Positions 52,663 through 61,149 of a DNA stretch of 64,000 nucleotides are shown in pieces; positions within the stretch are counted from its first letter, which is position 1, and every line of letters starts with the position of its first letter. Under the pieces are notes generated by a model. It worked only from the letters and a program-made list of their open reading frames with translations, searched no databases and had not been told where the DNA came from. Origin of the DNA: JBCDJI01 sp964351865 (lineage in GTDB: Bacteria > Verrucomicrobiota > Verrucomicrobiia > Methylacidiphilales > JBCBYL01). The stretch lies in the NCBI GenBank assembly GCA_964351865.1, contig CAYGPJ010000010.1:1-64000 (forward strand), given 5' to 3'. Position numbers and translations under genes: made by a program.

Positions 52663-53361
52663 GTGCGCATCAATCGATATTTAGCCTCCGCCGGACTCGG
52701 CTCCCGCCGCGCCTGTGAAAAACTGGTGCTGGACGGCATGGTTGAGGTGAATGGTCGTCTGGTCGTGGATTTAGCCACCAAAATCTCCGACGGCGATACA
52801 GTTGAGGTGAATGGCAAAAAGGTCGAAACCGAGCGGCGACTGGTGCTGGCGATGTATAAACCGCCGGGTTACATCTGCTCGCGCGAGGACATGGAAAATC
52901 GCAAAACGATTTTTGATCTGTTGCCCCAGAGCGGCCCGCGTCTTTTTTATGTCGGGCGACTGGATAAAGACAGCGAAGGCCTGCTGATTGTCACCAACGA
53001 CGGCGAACTGTGCCAGCAACTCTCGCATCCCAGCAAGAAAGTAGCCAAAACCTATGAGGTCGGGGTGCTACCGAAATTTGATCGGGCGGTCATCCCTAAG
53101 TTTTTAAAAGGCTTTCAGATTGAGTCGGGCTTTGCCAAAGCGGAAGAGGTGTATGTCATTCACGATTTCCTGATCAAGGTCGTCCTAAAGCAGGGGCTTA
53201 AACGTCAGCTGCGACTGATGTTCAGCGTGATGGGATTCCGGGTAAAGCACTTGAAACGCACCCACATCGGCGGACTGGATCTCGGCAATCTCAAAAAGGG
53301 CGCATTCAAGAAATTGAACGAGCGCGATCTCAAAAGGATTTTTCGGGAACCTCGTCAATAA
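52663..53361 (+). CDS. rRNA pseudouridine synthase (RsuA/RluB family)
   Basis: A 232-residue protein from GTG 52663. An S4 RNA-binding domain fills residues 1-48 ('I-N-R-Y-L-A-S-A-G-L-G-S-R-R-A-C-E'), then the catalytic domain has 'G-R-L-D-K-D-S-E-G-L-L-I' with the Asp nucleophile, and 'K-T-Y-E-V' and 'L-K-R-T-H-I-G' follow. Members modify a uridine in 16S or 23S rRNA (RsuA, RluB, RluE/F); the exact site is not decided by sequence. Confidence 0.85.
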   Translation: MRINRYLASAGLGSRRACEKLVLDGMVEVNGRLVVDLATKISDGDTVEVNGKKVETERRLVLAMYKPPGYICSREDMENRKTIFDLLPQSGPRLFYVGRLDKDSEGLLIVTNDGELCQQLSHPSKKVAKTYEVGVLPKFDRAVIPKFLKGFQIESGFAKAEEVYVIHDFLIKVVLKQGLKRQLRLMFSVMGFRVKHLKRTHIGGLDLGNLKKGAFKKLNERDLKRIFREPRQ

Positions 53362-53476
53362 TCCGCAGGGGGAGGTCGGCGATTTTTGTTCTTTTTTAGC
53401 TCTGCCAACAGCATCTGCTTGCGGTAGGATTGCTACCAGATTAACTCAGTAGCCCAACAACACTTTTTTTAATATT

Positions 53477-54883
53477 ATGCCTAAGAAAAAATCAGCTCAG
53501 TCAGCTCAGAAAAAGAAAGCTTTGTGGTCCGGTCGGTTTTCCACCGGAGTGGATGCCGCCGTGCAGAAATTCAGTCGCTCCGTGCAGTTCGACTGGCGAC
53601 TTTATCAGCAGGACATTCGTGGTAGCATCGCCCATGCGCGTATGCTGAAGAAAATCGGTGTGCTCACGGCCACCGAACTGCGGGCGATAGAGGTGGGGCT
53701 GAGAAAAATCGGCAAGCAGATTGACGACGGCAAGTTCAAGTGGGACGAGTCGCTGGAAGATGTGCACATGAACATCGAATCCGCCCTGACCAAGCTGACT
53801 CCGGCCGGAGCCAAGCTACACACGGCACGCAGTCGGAATGATCAGGTCGCGACCGATATGCGGCTGTGGGTCAAAGAGCAGATTGAATTGATGGCGGGCA
53901 ACGTCGAGTTGCTGCAGAAGACTCTGGTCGTCATGGGTGGTAAGAACCTCGATGTCTGCATTCCCGGCTACACTCACTTGCAAAGGGCACAGCCGGTTTA
54001 CCTGGCGCACCATTTACTCGCTTACGTAGAAATGTTGGAACGAGATAAGGGGCGTTTGGCCGATTGCTTTAAGCGGGCTGATGTGATGCCGCTTGGATCC
54101 GGTGCGTTGGCCGGAACCACCATCAAGCTGGATCGTAATTTTACCGCCAAAGAGCTGGGATTTGAATCGATTTCCCAGAACTCGTTGGATGCCGTCAGTG
54201 ATCGCGATTTTATGGTGGAATTCACCTTTGTCTGTTCGTTGATCATGGTGCATCTGTCTCGCTTGGCTGAAGATCTGATTCTGTGGTCGAGCTCTGAGTT
54301 TGATTACATCCGGATTGGCGATGCCTACACGACGGGTTCGAGTCTGATGCCGCAGAAGAAAAATCCGGACGTGGCCGAACTGGTGAGGGGTAAATCCGCA
54401 CGGGTGATCGGTGACGTGCAGTCGCTGTTAGTGCTGCTGAAAGGTCTGCCGATGACTTACAACCGGGATCTGCAGGAAGATAAGGAACGCCTCTTCGATG
54501 CGGTGGATACCACTTCTGATGCGCTGATCTTGACCGCCGGCATGCTGGACCAGACTGAAGTGAAGGCCGAGAGCTGCGCCGCCGCAGTGGCTGATCCATT
54601 TTTGTTTGCCACCGACATTGCCGATTACTTCGTTAATAAAGGCGTCGCCTTCCGGCATGCGCATGAAGTGGTGGGAAAGGCCGTCGCGCTGGCCGAGCAG
54701 AACAAGGTCGGGCTAGATGAATTGACCGTGAAAGAATGGCAGGAACTGAATCCGGCTGCTGATGCCCGCATCAAGCAATGCTTCAAACTCGAAACCGCCA
54801 TGGCGAAACGGAATATCACCGGCGCACCGGGCACGAAACAGGTACGCGAGCAGTTGCTGCGGTGGATGGATGCTTTAGAGTAG
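53477..54883 (+). CDS. argH: Argininosuccinate lyase
   Basis: A 468-residue fumarase-superfamily enzyme. It splits argininosuccinate into arginine and fumarate, the last arginine step. The family signature 'G-S-S-L-M-P-Q-K-K-N-P-D' is complete, and 'H-T-A-R-S-R-N-D-Q-V-A-T-D' and 'T-H-L-Q-R-A-Q-P-V' are conserved. The N-terminus carries about 15 extra Lys/Ser/Ala-rich residues. First gene of an amino-acid cluster with the lysine genes. A hairpin repeat lies in the gap to lysA. Confidence 0.92.
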   Translation: MPKKKSAQSAQKKKALWSGRFSTGVDAAVQKFSRSVQFDWRLYQQDIRGSIAHARMLKKIGVLTATELRAIEVGLRKIGKQIDDGKFKWDESLEDVHMNIESALTKLTPAGAKLHTARSRNDQVATDMRLWVKEQIELMAGNVELLQKTLVVMGGKNLDVCIPGYTHLQRAQPVYLAHHLLAYVEMLERDKGRLADCFKRADVMPLGSGALAGTTIKLDRNFTAKELGFESISQNSLDAVSDRDFMVEFTFVCSLIMVHLSRLAEDLILWSSSEFDYIRIGDAYTTGSSLMPQKKNPDVAELVRGKSARVIGDVQSLLVLLKGLPMTYNRDLQEDKERLFDAVDTTSDALILTAGMLDQTEVKAESCAAAVADPFLFATDIADYFVNKGVAFRHAHEVVGKAVALAEQNKVGLDELTVKEWQELNPAADARIKQCFKLETAMAKRNITGAPGTKQVREQLLRWMDALE

Positions 54884-54891
54884 AAAGGTAG

Positions 54892-54912
54892 GGCGGTTTG
54901 TCTCAAACCGCC
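54892..54912. repeat. Palindromic intergenic repeat between argH and lysA
   Basis: GGCGGTTTG (54892-54900) and CAAACCGCC (54904-54912) form a perfect 9-bp stem, preceded by TAG and followed by a TTTTTT run at about 54923. It may serve as argH terminator. The 'TAGGGCG-stem' beginning resembles the element at 58244. Confidence 0.55.
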
Positions 54913-54988
54913 GGGCGTAGCCTTTTTTAAAACGGGAGCTAGCGCTTTGGGGACAAAACGCACTACCTTGGAACAACAGGATATTTTT

Positions 54989-56251
54989 ATGAATCGTGAT
55001 TTATTAGAAAAATTAGCAGAGCAGGTGGGGACGCCGTTCTGGTCGGTGGATGCGCAGGAACTGCGTCGTCGTATTGCGGACGTAGTGGCGTTGACCGATA
55101 GCGAAGGGCTGCAGGCCCGCTTTGCCATGAAATCGTGCCCGTTGCATGCCGTGATGAAAGAGATGCGGGGAGCCGGACTGTGGATTGATGCGGTCAGCGC
55201 TAATGAATGCCTGCGCGCCCGCGCCAATGGATTTGCGGGCGGTCAGGAACCTCCGGTGATTCTCTATACCACTGATGTGTTTCGCGATAACTGGCAAGAA
55301 GCAGTCTTCGATGAAAAAGTTCTGCCGAACCTGGGCTCTCCGGGTATGCTGCAGGATCTGGTGGATGCCGGATACGTCGGACCGATCGCGATTCGCGTCA
55401 ACGTCGGTTTCGGACACGGACACGTCAACACCTGCGACACCGGTGGCCCCAGTTCCAAACACGGGATCTGGTGGCAGGATGCGGTTGACTTTGCCGCCAA
55501 AGCCAAAGCCGCCGGATGTCCCGTCACGATGCTGCACACTCACGTCGGCAGTGGACCGAAGCAACAGGAGTTGCGCGATAACATGCAACGCATCGTCGAT
55601 GTCTTTGCCGAATGGGCTGGAGCCTTTCCGGATCTGACCGCGGTGAGCCTCGGGGGCGGTCTGCCTTGGAATTATCGTGAAGAGGAGGAACTCAATATTG
55701 CGGACTTAAAAACCATTCTGGTTGAGGGACGTAAGCGTCTGAGTGAGATCGTCGGGCAAGACATTCGTCTGGAAATCGAACCGGGACGATATCTGGTTGC
55801 TTCCAGCGCCACGTTGGTCACCCGGGTGACCGACTACAAGCAGACCCAGACCAACGAAAAGGGTAAAGGCCATGACTTTGCTATGGTGGATGCCGGATTC
55901 ATCGACCTGATCCGTCCGGCCATGTATGGCAGCTACCACCGGATTACGCTGCCGGGCTGTAGCGGCGAAGAAACCGCTTACTGCGTGGCTGGACCGATCT
56001 GTGAAAGCGGCGACGTCTTTACCCGCGGCGCCGATGAAATGCTGGAGCCGCGACTGCTGCCGAAACCGGAGAAGGGGGATCTGCTCTGCATTCACGACGG
56101 CGGAGCCTACGGTTATGTCATGAGCAGCAACTACAATTCTATCGGTCGTGTCCCGCAGGTGTGGCAAGATGGAGACATCTGCCGCCTCGTATCCCGCAGA
56201 GAGACTTTAGAAGATGTGATGAACGCTGAAGTGGATGAACCGCTAAACTGA
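54989..56251 (+). CDS. lysA: Diaminopimelate decarboxylase
   Basis: A 420-residue alanine-racemase-fold PLP enzyme from ATG 54989; the open frame begins at 54947 but a ribosome-site-like AACAGGA precedes this ATG. Lys of 'F-A-M-K-S-C-P' binds PLP; 'H-V-G-S-G', 'S-L-G-G-G', 'E-P-G-R-Y' and 'C-E-S-G-D' match diaminopimelate/ornithine decarboxylases. In this context with dapF/A/B it makes lysine from meso-diaminopimelate. The 'G-G-G-L-P' region looks more like the carboxynorspermidine/DAP-decarboxylase branch. Confidence 0.85.
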   Translation: MNRDLLEKLAEQVGTPFWSVDAQELRRRIADVVALTDSEGLQARFAMKSCPLHAVMKEMRGAGLWIDAVSANECLRARANGFAGGQEPPVILYTTDVFRDNWQEAVFDEKVLPNLGSPGMLQDLVDAGYVGPIAIRVNVGFGHGHVNTCDTGGPSSKHGIWWQDAVDFAAKAKAAGCPVTMLHTHVGSGPKQQELRDNMQRIVDVFAEWAGAFPDLTAVSLGGGLPWNYREEEELNIADLKTILVEGRKRLSEIVGQDIRLEIEPGRYLVASSATLVTRVTDYKQTQTNEKGKGHDFAMVDAGFIDLIRPAMYGSYHRITLPGCSGEETAYCVAGPICESGDVFTRGADEMLEPRLLPKPEKGDLLCIHDGGAYGYVMSSNYNSIGRVPQVWQDGDICRLVSRRETLEDVMNAEVDEPLN

Positions 56252-56260
56252 GAGACTGGG

Positions 56261-56452
56261 AACGGGAAAATTAAACCACTAATGGACACTAATTCACACT
56301 AATTTCAGGAATATTACAGTTGTAGCAGCGCCTGTCGCAGGCGCTAGTTCCCGAAGATGGTATTTTAAAATAAGAAATCAACTGTTTTAGGGAATTATTA
56401 GTGTCCATTAGTGTCCATTAGTGTTTATTAGCGGTTAAAATTTGTTCCCGTT
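56261..56452. repeat. MITE-like inverted-repeat element between lysA and dapF
   Basis: About 190 bases bounded by AACGGGAA (56261) and TTCCCGTT (56445-56452). The arms, about 45 bases each, are imperfect inverted repeats made of CACTAATGGACACTAAT-type units. The core holds a perfect 8-bp hairpin AGCGCCTG/CAGGCGCT (56327-56345). It has no coding capacity and looks like a non-autonomous mobile or REP-type element. Confidence 0.6.
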
Positions 56453-56510
56453 TTTATTTAGCGTGATTGGCGTATTTCGCGGTATAAACTTTTTTATAGT
56501 ATTTTAGATT

Positions 56511-57326
56511 ATGAAGTTGAAATTTTGGAAAATGAGTGGGGCGGGCAACGACTTTGTCTGCATCGATAACCGCAGCGGGAAAATCAAGCTGACGAAGAAG
56601 CAGCGTGAAGCTCTGTGCCATCGCCAGTTCGGCGTCGGGGCGGACGGTTTGCTGTTAATCGAAACCCCGAAACCCAAGCAGTCTGTCGACTACATCATGC
56701 GTTACTACAACGCCGATGGCGGTGAAGCCGAGATGTGCGGTAATGGCGCGCGGTGCTTTGCACGCTTCGTGCAGCAGACCACCAAGACCCGCAAGAAGGC
56801 GATCACCTTCCTGACTCCCGCCGGTGTGATCCGGGCTGAGTATTTCGGTGAGCAGGTTCGGGTGGATCTGACTCCGGTGCAAGGTGGAAAACTCAGAATT
56901 CCGGTTCAGGGTAGCTTTGGCAAAATGACGGTGCATTACGCCGACACCGGCGTTCCTCATGTGGTGGTGCCAGTCAAGGATGCGGAAAAGATTGATGTGG
57001 TGGCTGTGGGTCGTGAGCTGAGACACCATCCGGAATTTGCTCCTCGCGGGGCCAATGTAAACTTTTATCAAATCCTCAAGCCCGGATCGATCCGCGTGCG
57101 CACCTATGAACGCGGGGTGGAAGATGAAACGCTGGCCTGCGGAACTGGTGTGGCGGCCTGTGCCTGGGTGAGTTACCACCTTAAGGGATTCAAGAGTCCG
57201 GTCGCCGTGAAAGTGCAGGGCGGACCGACCCTCAAGGTTTATTTCACTTTAGTAGATGGCGAAATTACGGATTTGAAACTTCACGGTCCGGCTACATTTG
57301 TCTATGAAGGAGAGATCAATGTCTAA
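56511..57326 (+). CDS. dapF: Diaminopimelate epimerase
   Basis: A 271-residue enzyme that converts LL- to meso-diaminopimelate. Both active-site Cys motifs are present: 'E-M-C-G-N-G-A-R-C' (first Cys) and 'L-A-C-G-T-G-V-A-A' (second). The N-terminus 'M-S-G-A-G-N-D-F' is standard. It overlaps the dapA start by 8 bases. Confidence 0.92.
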   Translation: MKLKFWKMSGAGNDFVCIDNRSGKIKLTKKQREALCHRQFGVGADGLLLIETPKPKQSVDYIMRYYNADGGEAEMCGNGARCFARFVQQTTKTRKKAITFLTPAGVIRAEYFGEQVRVDLTPVQGGKLRIPVQGSFGKMTVHYADTGVPHVVVPVKDAEKIDVVAVGRELRHHPEFAPRGANVNFYQILKPGSIRVRTYERGVEDETLACGTGVAACAWVSYHLKGFKSPVAVKVQGGPTLKVYFTLVDGEITDLKLHGPATFVYEGEINV

Positions 57327-58209
57327 ATATCTTCAGTTTACAGGAACCTACACCGCGCTGGTGACCCCGTTTCGCGACGGCTTGGTCGATACGGAGGCGT
57401 ATAATCAACTCATCGAAGCGCAGATCGCTGCCGGACTGGAAGGAATCGTTCCTGTCGGCACCACCGGCGAATCACCCACGCTCAACCACGACGAACACCT
57501 GCGGGTGATCGAACTGGCGGTCAAGCGAGCCAAGGGTAAGGCGAAAGTCATTGCCGGCACCGGATCCAACTCCACCAGCGAAGCGGTGGAAATGACGCAG
57601 AGAGCCGAAGAAGTCGGAGCCGATGCGGCTCTGCTGGTCGCTCCGTACTACAACAAACCCAATCAGGAGGGCCTGTATCAGCATTTCATGGCCATTGCCC
57701 AGAGTGTGGAAATTCCGCTGGTACTCTATTCGATCCCCGGTCGCTGCGTGATTGAAATTCACGAAGACACCGTGGCCCGACTGGCCGCCGATGCGTCCAA
57801 TATTGTGGCGATTAAAGAAGCCGGCGGATCGGTCGACCGTGTCAGCCGATTACGGCAAGTGTTGCCCGACGACTTCACCATCCTATCCGGGGACGACAGC
57901 CTGACCGTGCCGTTTATGGCCGTGGGCGCGCGTGGTGTGATCAGTGTCGCCTCCAACATCATCCCCGCCGAAGTCAAAGCCATGGTAGATGCCGCCGCTG
58001 CGGGCGATTACGCCGCCGCAGAAACAATGCATAAAAAATACTACCGCAGCTTCACTCAAATGTTCATGGAACCGAATCCGGCCCCCATCAAGGCAGCCTT
58101 AGCCGAGAAAGGCCTCATGACTGATGAAGTCCGTCTCCCGCTCGTTCCCATGGCAGAGTCCAACCGCAAGATTCTCTTCGAAACAATGAAGGAAGCAGGC
58201 ATCCTGTAA
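57319..58209 (+). CDS. dapA: 4-hydroxy-tetrahydrodipicolinate synthase
   Basis: A 296-residue class I aldolase from ATG 57319, preceded by GAAGGAGAG; the longer frame from 57298 lies within dapF. 'G-T-T-G-E-S-P-T-L' and the Schiff-base Lys in 'I-V-A-I-K-E-A-G-G' are present; the usual 'Y-N-V-P-G-R' reads 'Y-S-I-P-G-R'. It condenses pyruvate and aspartate semialdehyde. Confidence 0.9.
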   Translation: MSKYLQFTGTYTALVTPFRDGLVDTEAYNQLIEAQIAAGLEGIVPVGTTGESPTLNHDEHLRVIELAVKRAKGKAKVIAGTGSNSTSEAVEMTQRAEEVGADAALLVAPYYNKPNQEGLYQHFMAIAQSVEIPLVLYSIPGRCVIEIHEDTVARLAADASNIVAIKEAGGSVDRVSRLRQVLPDDFTILSGDDSLTVPFMAVGARGVISVASNIIPAEVKAMVDAAAAGDYAAAETMHKKYYRSFTQMFMEPNPAPIKAALAEKGLMTDEVRLPLVPMAESNRKILFETMKEAGIL

Positions 58210-58243
58210 AAATTCGAAAAACGAATATCGAAATCCGAAAAAA

Positions 58244-58301
58244 TGTAGGGCGAGATTGCATCTCGCCGGTTAAGGGTGACGAGATACAATCTCGTCCTAC
58301 A
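58244..58301. repeat. Palindromic intergenic repeat between dapA and dapB
   Basis: TGTAGG (58244-58249) and CCTACA (58296-58301) bracket two internal hairpins, GGCGAGA/TCTCGCC and GACGAGAT/ATCTCGTC. A 58-base REP-like element of the same style as the one at 54892. May reduce transcription into dapB. Confidence 0.6.
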
Positions 58302-58333
58302 ACGCAGAGCGTGAAACAGAAAGTAATATGTAA

Positions 58334-59071
58334 ATGAGCACACGGATACACATGATCGGCAGCAAGGGACGCATGGGGCAGACCATTATTGGCCTAGCCG
58401 AAAAAGATCCGGCCTTCGTCGTCTCCGGCCAGGTCGACACTGGCGATGACCTGTTTGCGAATCTGAGCGGTTGTGATGCCGTGATTGATTTCAGTCACCA
58501 CAGTGTGGGATTGGAAGTCGCGGAACAGACCGCCGCTGCTGGAAAAGCGCTGGTGATCGGAACAACCGGACACGATGCTGAAACGCGTAAAAAGATTTTA
58601 GCTGTCAGCGACCGCATCCCCGTCATCCTTGCTTCGAATTATGCGGTGGGCGTGAATGCGTTATTCCACCTGAGCCGTAAAGCCACCGAGATCATGGGCG
58701 AAGACTACGATATCGAGATCGTGGAAATGCACCATAAGCACAAGAAAGATGCTCCCAGCGGAACAGCCAGAACTTTAGGTGAAGCCGTTTGCGCTGCCCG
58801 TGGGGTGAAGTATGACGATGTTGTGGTCGATGGCCGCACGGGAGAACCGGGCGCACGCCCGCAAGGCGAGATCGGCATGCATGCTTTGCGTGGTGGCGAT
58901 GTCGTCGGTGAACACACTGTCATATTCGCCGGAGCCGGCGAGCGACTGGAGTTGACGATTCGTTCTTCCTCCCGTGAATCCTATGCCAGCGGAGCGCTCC
59001 GAGCCGCCGCCTGGCTGCAAGGTAAGCCAGTGGGGGAGTATTCGATGTTGGAAGTGTTGGGGATTAGATAA
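58334..59071 (+). CDS. dapB: 4-hydroxy-tetrahydrodipicolinate reductase
   Basis: A 245-residue reductase: N-terminal NAD(P) motif 'G-S-K-G-R-M-G-Q-T-I', then 'D-F-S-H-H', 'G-T-T-G-H' and the catalytic 'E-M-H-H-K-H-K-K-D-A-P-S-G-T-A'. Follows dapA in the lysine pathway. The 125-base gap with a repeat separates it from dapA. Confidence 0.92.
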   Translation: MSTRIHMIGSKGRMGQTIIGLAEKDPAFVVSGQVDTGDDLFANLSGCDAVIDFSHHSVGLEVAEQTAAAGKALVIGTTGHDAETRKKILAVSDRIPVILASNYAVGVNALFHLSRKATEIMGEDYDIEIVEMHHKHKKDAPSGTARTLGEAVCAARGVKYDDVVVDGRTGEPGARPQGEIGMHALRGGDVVGEHTVIFAGAGERLELTIRSSSRESYASGALRAAAWLQGKPVGEYSMLEVLGIR

Positions 59072-59135
59072 GAATTTCTGCTGCATAAATCCTTCCAGCT
59101 CGATTAATCCTGCCATGTGAGGTACATTCTAAGGC

Positions 59136-59372
59136 GTGAGCACGGTTGAAATCCTTGATGAGCTTGCCAGACTGCCTGCACAGGATTTGGAGGCAGTTTA
59201 CTTTCGAGCTTCAGCCCTGATGGATGTTTCTGGGGGTGATGAAACTCCCGAGTTGTTGGCAGCTATTGACGAGGCTGAAGCTTCCTATGAAAAAGAAGGA
59301 AGTGTCAGTGCTGATGAAATGAGAAGCCTCGGTGCGTTCGGGACCACTGTCTCCGAAGCTCAAGGAGGTTAG
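59136..59372 (+). CDS. Small antitoxin-like acidic protein (orphan)
   Basis: A 78-residue acidic protein from GTG 59136, with 'L-D-E-L-A-R-L-P' near the N-terminus like 'addiction module' antitoxins of type II systems. No toxin gene follows: its 3' end contains AAGGAGG (59362-59368), an ideal ribosome site, but the next few codons are on the antisense side of the neighbouring gene. It could be a relic of a toxin-antitoxin pair. Low-to-moderate confidence. Confidence 0.5.
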   Translation: MSTVEILDELARLPAQDLEAVYFRASALMDVSGGDETPELLAAIDEAEASYEKEGSVSADEMRSLGAFGTTVSEAQGG

Positions 59373-59377
59373 AGGTA

Positions 59378-59764
59378 TCAATCGGCTGCTTGGAGCCAGT
59401 TTTTTGCTTTCTCAAAATCTCTGAAGACGCGGGTGTGTTCGGGCGAATCGTCTGCGTGTGCCGAATAGACACGTGACATCCCAAATGGCAGATTGTCGGG
59501 GGCATAAATCGCCGTTCTAATGTAGTCGATCTCATGTTTGAGCAGCATTTCTTCCGTATAGCGTCCGAGTCTGATCATGCCGGTGCTGGTAATCGCACTA
59601 AAGTCAGCTTCGCTCAGGTCAATCAGTTCATTCAAGCCGGGGATCCATGATTCACTATCAATAAACTTTTGATAGTCAGCAAAGAGGGTGTTGTCGTTAA
59701 ATTCCCCCACGAACTTCAACAGCACATAACCTTGATCTTTATGGATGGTGTAGTGCGTCGGCAT
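59378..59764 (-). CDS. SpoIIAA/STAS-like small protein
   Basis: A 128-residue protein of alternating strands and helices: 'V-L-L-K-F-V-G-E-F', 'L-N-E-L-I-D-L-S-E-A', 'A-I-Y-A-P-D-N-L-P-F-G'. This pattern resembles the SpoIIAA-like/STAS group common in marine bacteria. No kinase or sigma partner lies nearby. Function unknown; the gene overlaps nothing and has a clear ATG. Confidence 0.6.
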   Translation of the reverse strand: MPTHYTIHKDQGYVLLKFVGEFNDNTLFADYQKFIDSESWIPGLNELIDLSEADFSAITSTGMIRLGRYTEEMLLKHEIDYIRTAIYAPDNLPFGMSRVYSAHADDSPEHTRVFRDFEKAKNWLQAAD

Positions 59765-59844
59765 GCGATTTTATTACTACTAGCAGGCTAACCAAAAATA
59801 AAGCGAAAAATAGAAGTATTCGATAAGATTGTTAAACCATGTTT

Positions 59845-60888
59845 CTATAGTAGCGGGGCCGTGGTGGTTTCGCGGATGATCAAGCTGGTTTCGATCAGAT
59901 GTTTTTGCGTCGGCAGCTTGGACTTGTCCTGGTAATTGATGCGCTGCAACAACATTTCCACCGATTTTTCAACGATCTGATCCAGATGTGGATCGATCGA
60001 ACTGAGTGCTTTCGGCAGGTATTTACCCAGATGCGTGTTATCGATTCCCACCACAGACAGATCGCGCGGCACTTCGAGTCCGTATTCCGCTGCCGCACGG
60101 GTGACGCCGATGGCGGAAACGTCGTTCATGGCAATGACCGCGGTAGGAAGATTTTCCCGTGGGCGCTCTTCCAGAAACTTGGAGAATGCTGTTTGCGATA
60201 GCTCTACGGTCGGTCCGGTGTGAATGACCTGAATGTGATCGCGTTGGAGGCCTCGATTGACCAATTGTTCGATAAAATCTTCTTCGCGGTGTCCGGCGGT
60301 CGCGTCTTTGGCCAGTGCGGATAGGAAAGCGAAGCGTCGGTGGCCGAGGCGGTATAAATAAGAAATCGCTTCACGAATACCGGTTTTGTAGTCGATCCGG
60401 ATATTGTCCATGCCTAGCTCATGCGGCTCGGTGTTGGAGAGTAATATCGAAGCTAAATCGGAGGGCGCGCCCTGGGGAAAGGCGCGTTGAAAGCTGGCTG
60501 GTTTCATCAATGCTAGAAAAACTCCCCCGATTTGTCGGTCGTAGAGATTCCTAATGCAGTCTACCTCGTAGTCTTCATCCAGACGTGACGTTTCGATAAT
60601 CGTGTCATAGCCCTGCTTGGCCAGCGTCTTGTCCATCAGATCGGCCATTTCACAGAAATACGGATTCTTCAAATCCGGGATAATGATGCCGACACTGAAA
60701 ATTTTACCCAACCGGAGTCCGACGGCGGCTTTATTCGGGCGGTAGCCCAGTTCTTTGGCGGCATCAAAGACGCGTTTTTCAGTTTCTTTCGAAGCCCAGG
60801 AGTTGGGGCGGCGATTCAGAATGGTCGAAGCCGTATTGGGGGCCACGCCTGCCGCTTTGGCCACATCAATGAGTCGTGCTTTTTTCAT
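59845..60888 (-). CDS. LacI-family regulator (rhamnose locus)
   Basis: A 347-residue LacI protein with classical hinge: HTH 'L-I-D-V-A-K-A-A-G-V-A-P-N-T-A-S-T-I-L' at 5-23, then 'G-Y-R-P-N-K-A-A-V-G-L-R-L' and a full sensor domain. Unlike the three LacI genes at 19-41 kb, its hinge keeps the Asn and Leu of the usual family. It starts four bases after the stop of the GH106 remnant, in a locus with AraC and rhaA, so it likely controlled rhamnoside use. Confidence 0.85.
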   Translation of the reverse strand: MKKARLIDVAKAAGVAPNTASTILNRRPNSWASKETEKRVFDAAKELGYRPNKAAVGLRLGKIFSVGIIIPDLKNPYFCEMADLMDKTLAKQGYDTIIETSRLDEDYEVDCIRNLYDRQIGGVFLALMKPASFQRAFPQGAPSDLASILLSNTEPHELGMDNIRIDYKTGIREAISYLYRLGHRRFAFLSALAKDATAGHREEDFIEQLVNRGLQRDHIQVIHTGPTVELSQTAFSKFLEERPRENLPTAVIAMNDVSAIGVTRAAAEYGLEVPRDLSVVGIDNTHLGKYLPKALSSIDPHLDQIVEKSVEMLLQRINYQDKSKLPTQKHLIETSLIIRETTTAPLL

Positions 60889-60892
60889 ATTC

Positions 60893-61033
60893 TTAGGAAT
60901 TCTTAAGATGAATCAGTTCGTCTTTTTCCAGTTTACTGTTCCAGGTCCAGAAGGGCTTGCCCCGGTAAGCTGCCGTGGGTGAAGACCAAAGTTCCCACAA
61001 CTCGGTGCTGATGTGTTCGCGCGAAGGATTCAT
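60893..61033 (-). pseudogene. GH106-like alpha-L-rhamnosidase N-terminal remnant
   Basis: Minus strand: ATG 61033 to TAA 60895-60893, 46 codons. It reads 'E-L-W-E-L-W' then 'A-Y-R-G-K-P-F-W-T-W-N-S-K-L' and 'E-K-D-E-L-I-H-L-K'. This is the highly conserved N-terminus of GH106-type rhamnosidases ('P-F-W-S-W-N-x-x-L-x-x-x-E-L'). The normal protein has about 900-1100 residues, so almost everything has been lost and the LacI gene now follows directly. It sits with rhaA and an AraC regulator, supporting a former rhamnoside-degradation locus. Identification is by motif memory and moderately sure. Confidence 0.6.
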
Positions 61034-61149
61034 GAGTTTAACTACGCAACGGAGCCTACACGGTGTAAGTATCGATTCCTATAAAAAAATCACCAACGTA
61101 GTCCGGAATCTGATGTTTTTTAAATGAATTGAGTCAGGGGCTCGATGGC

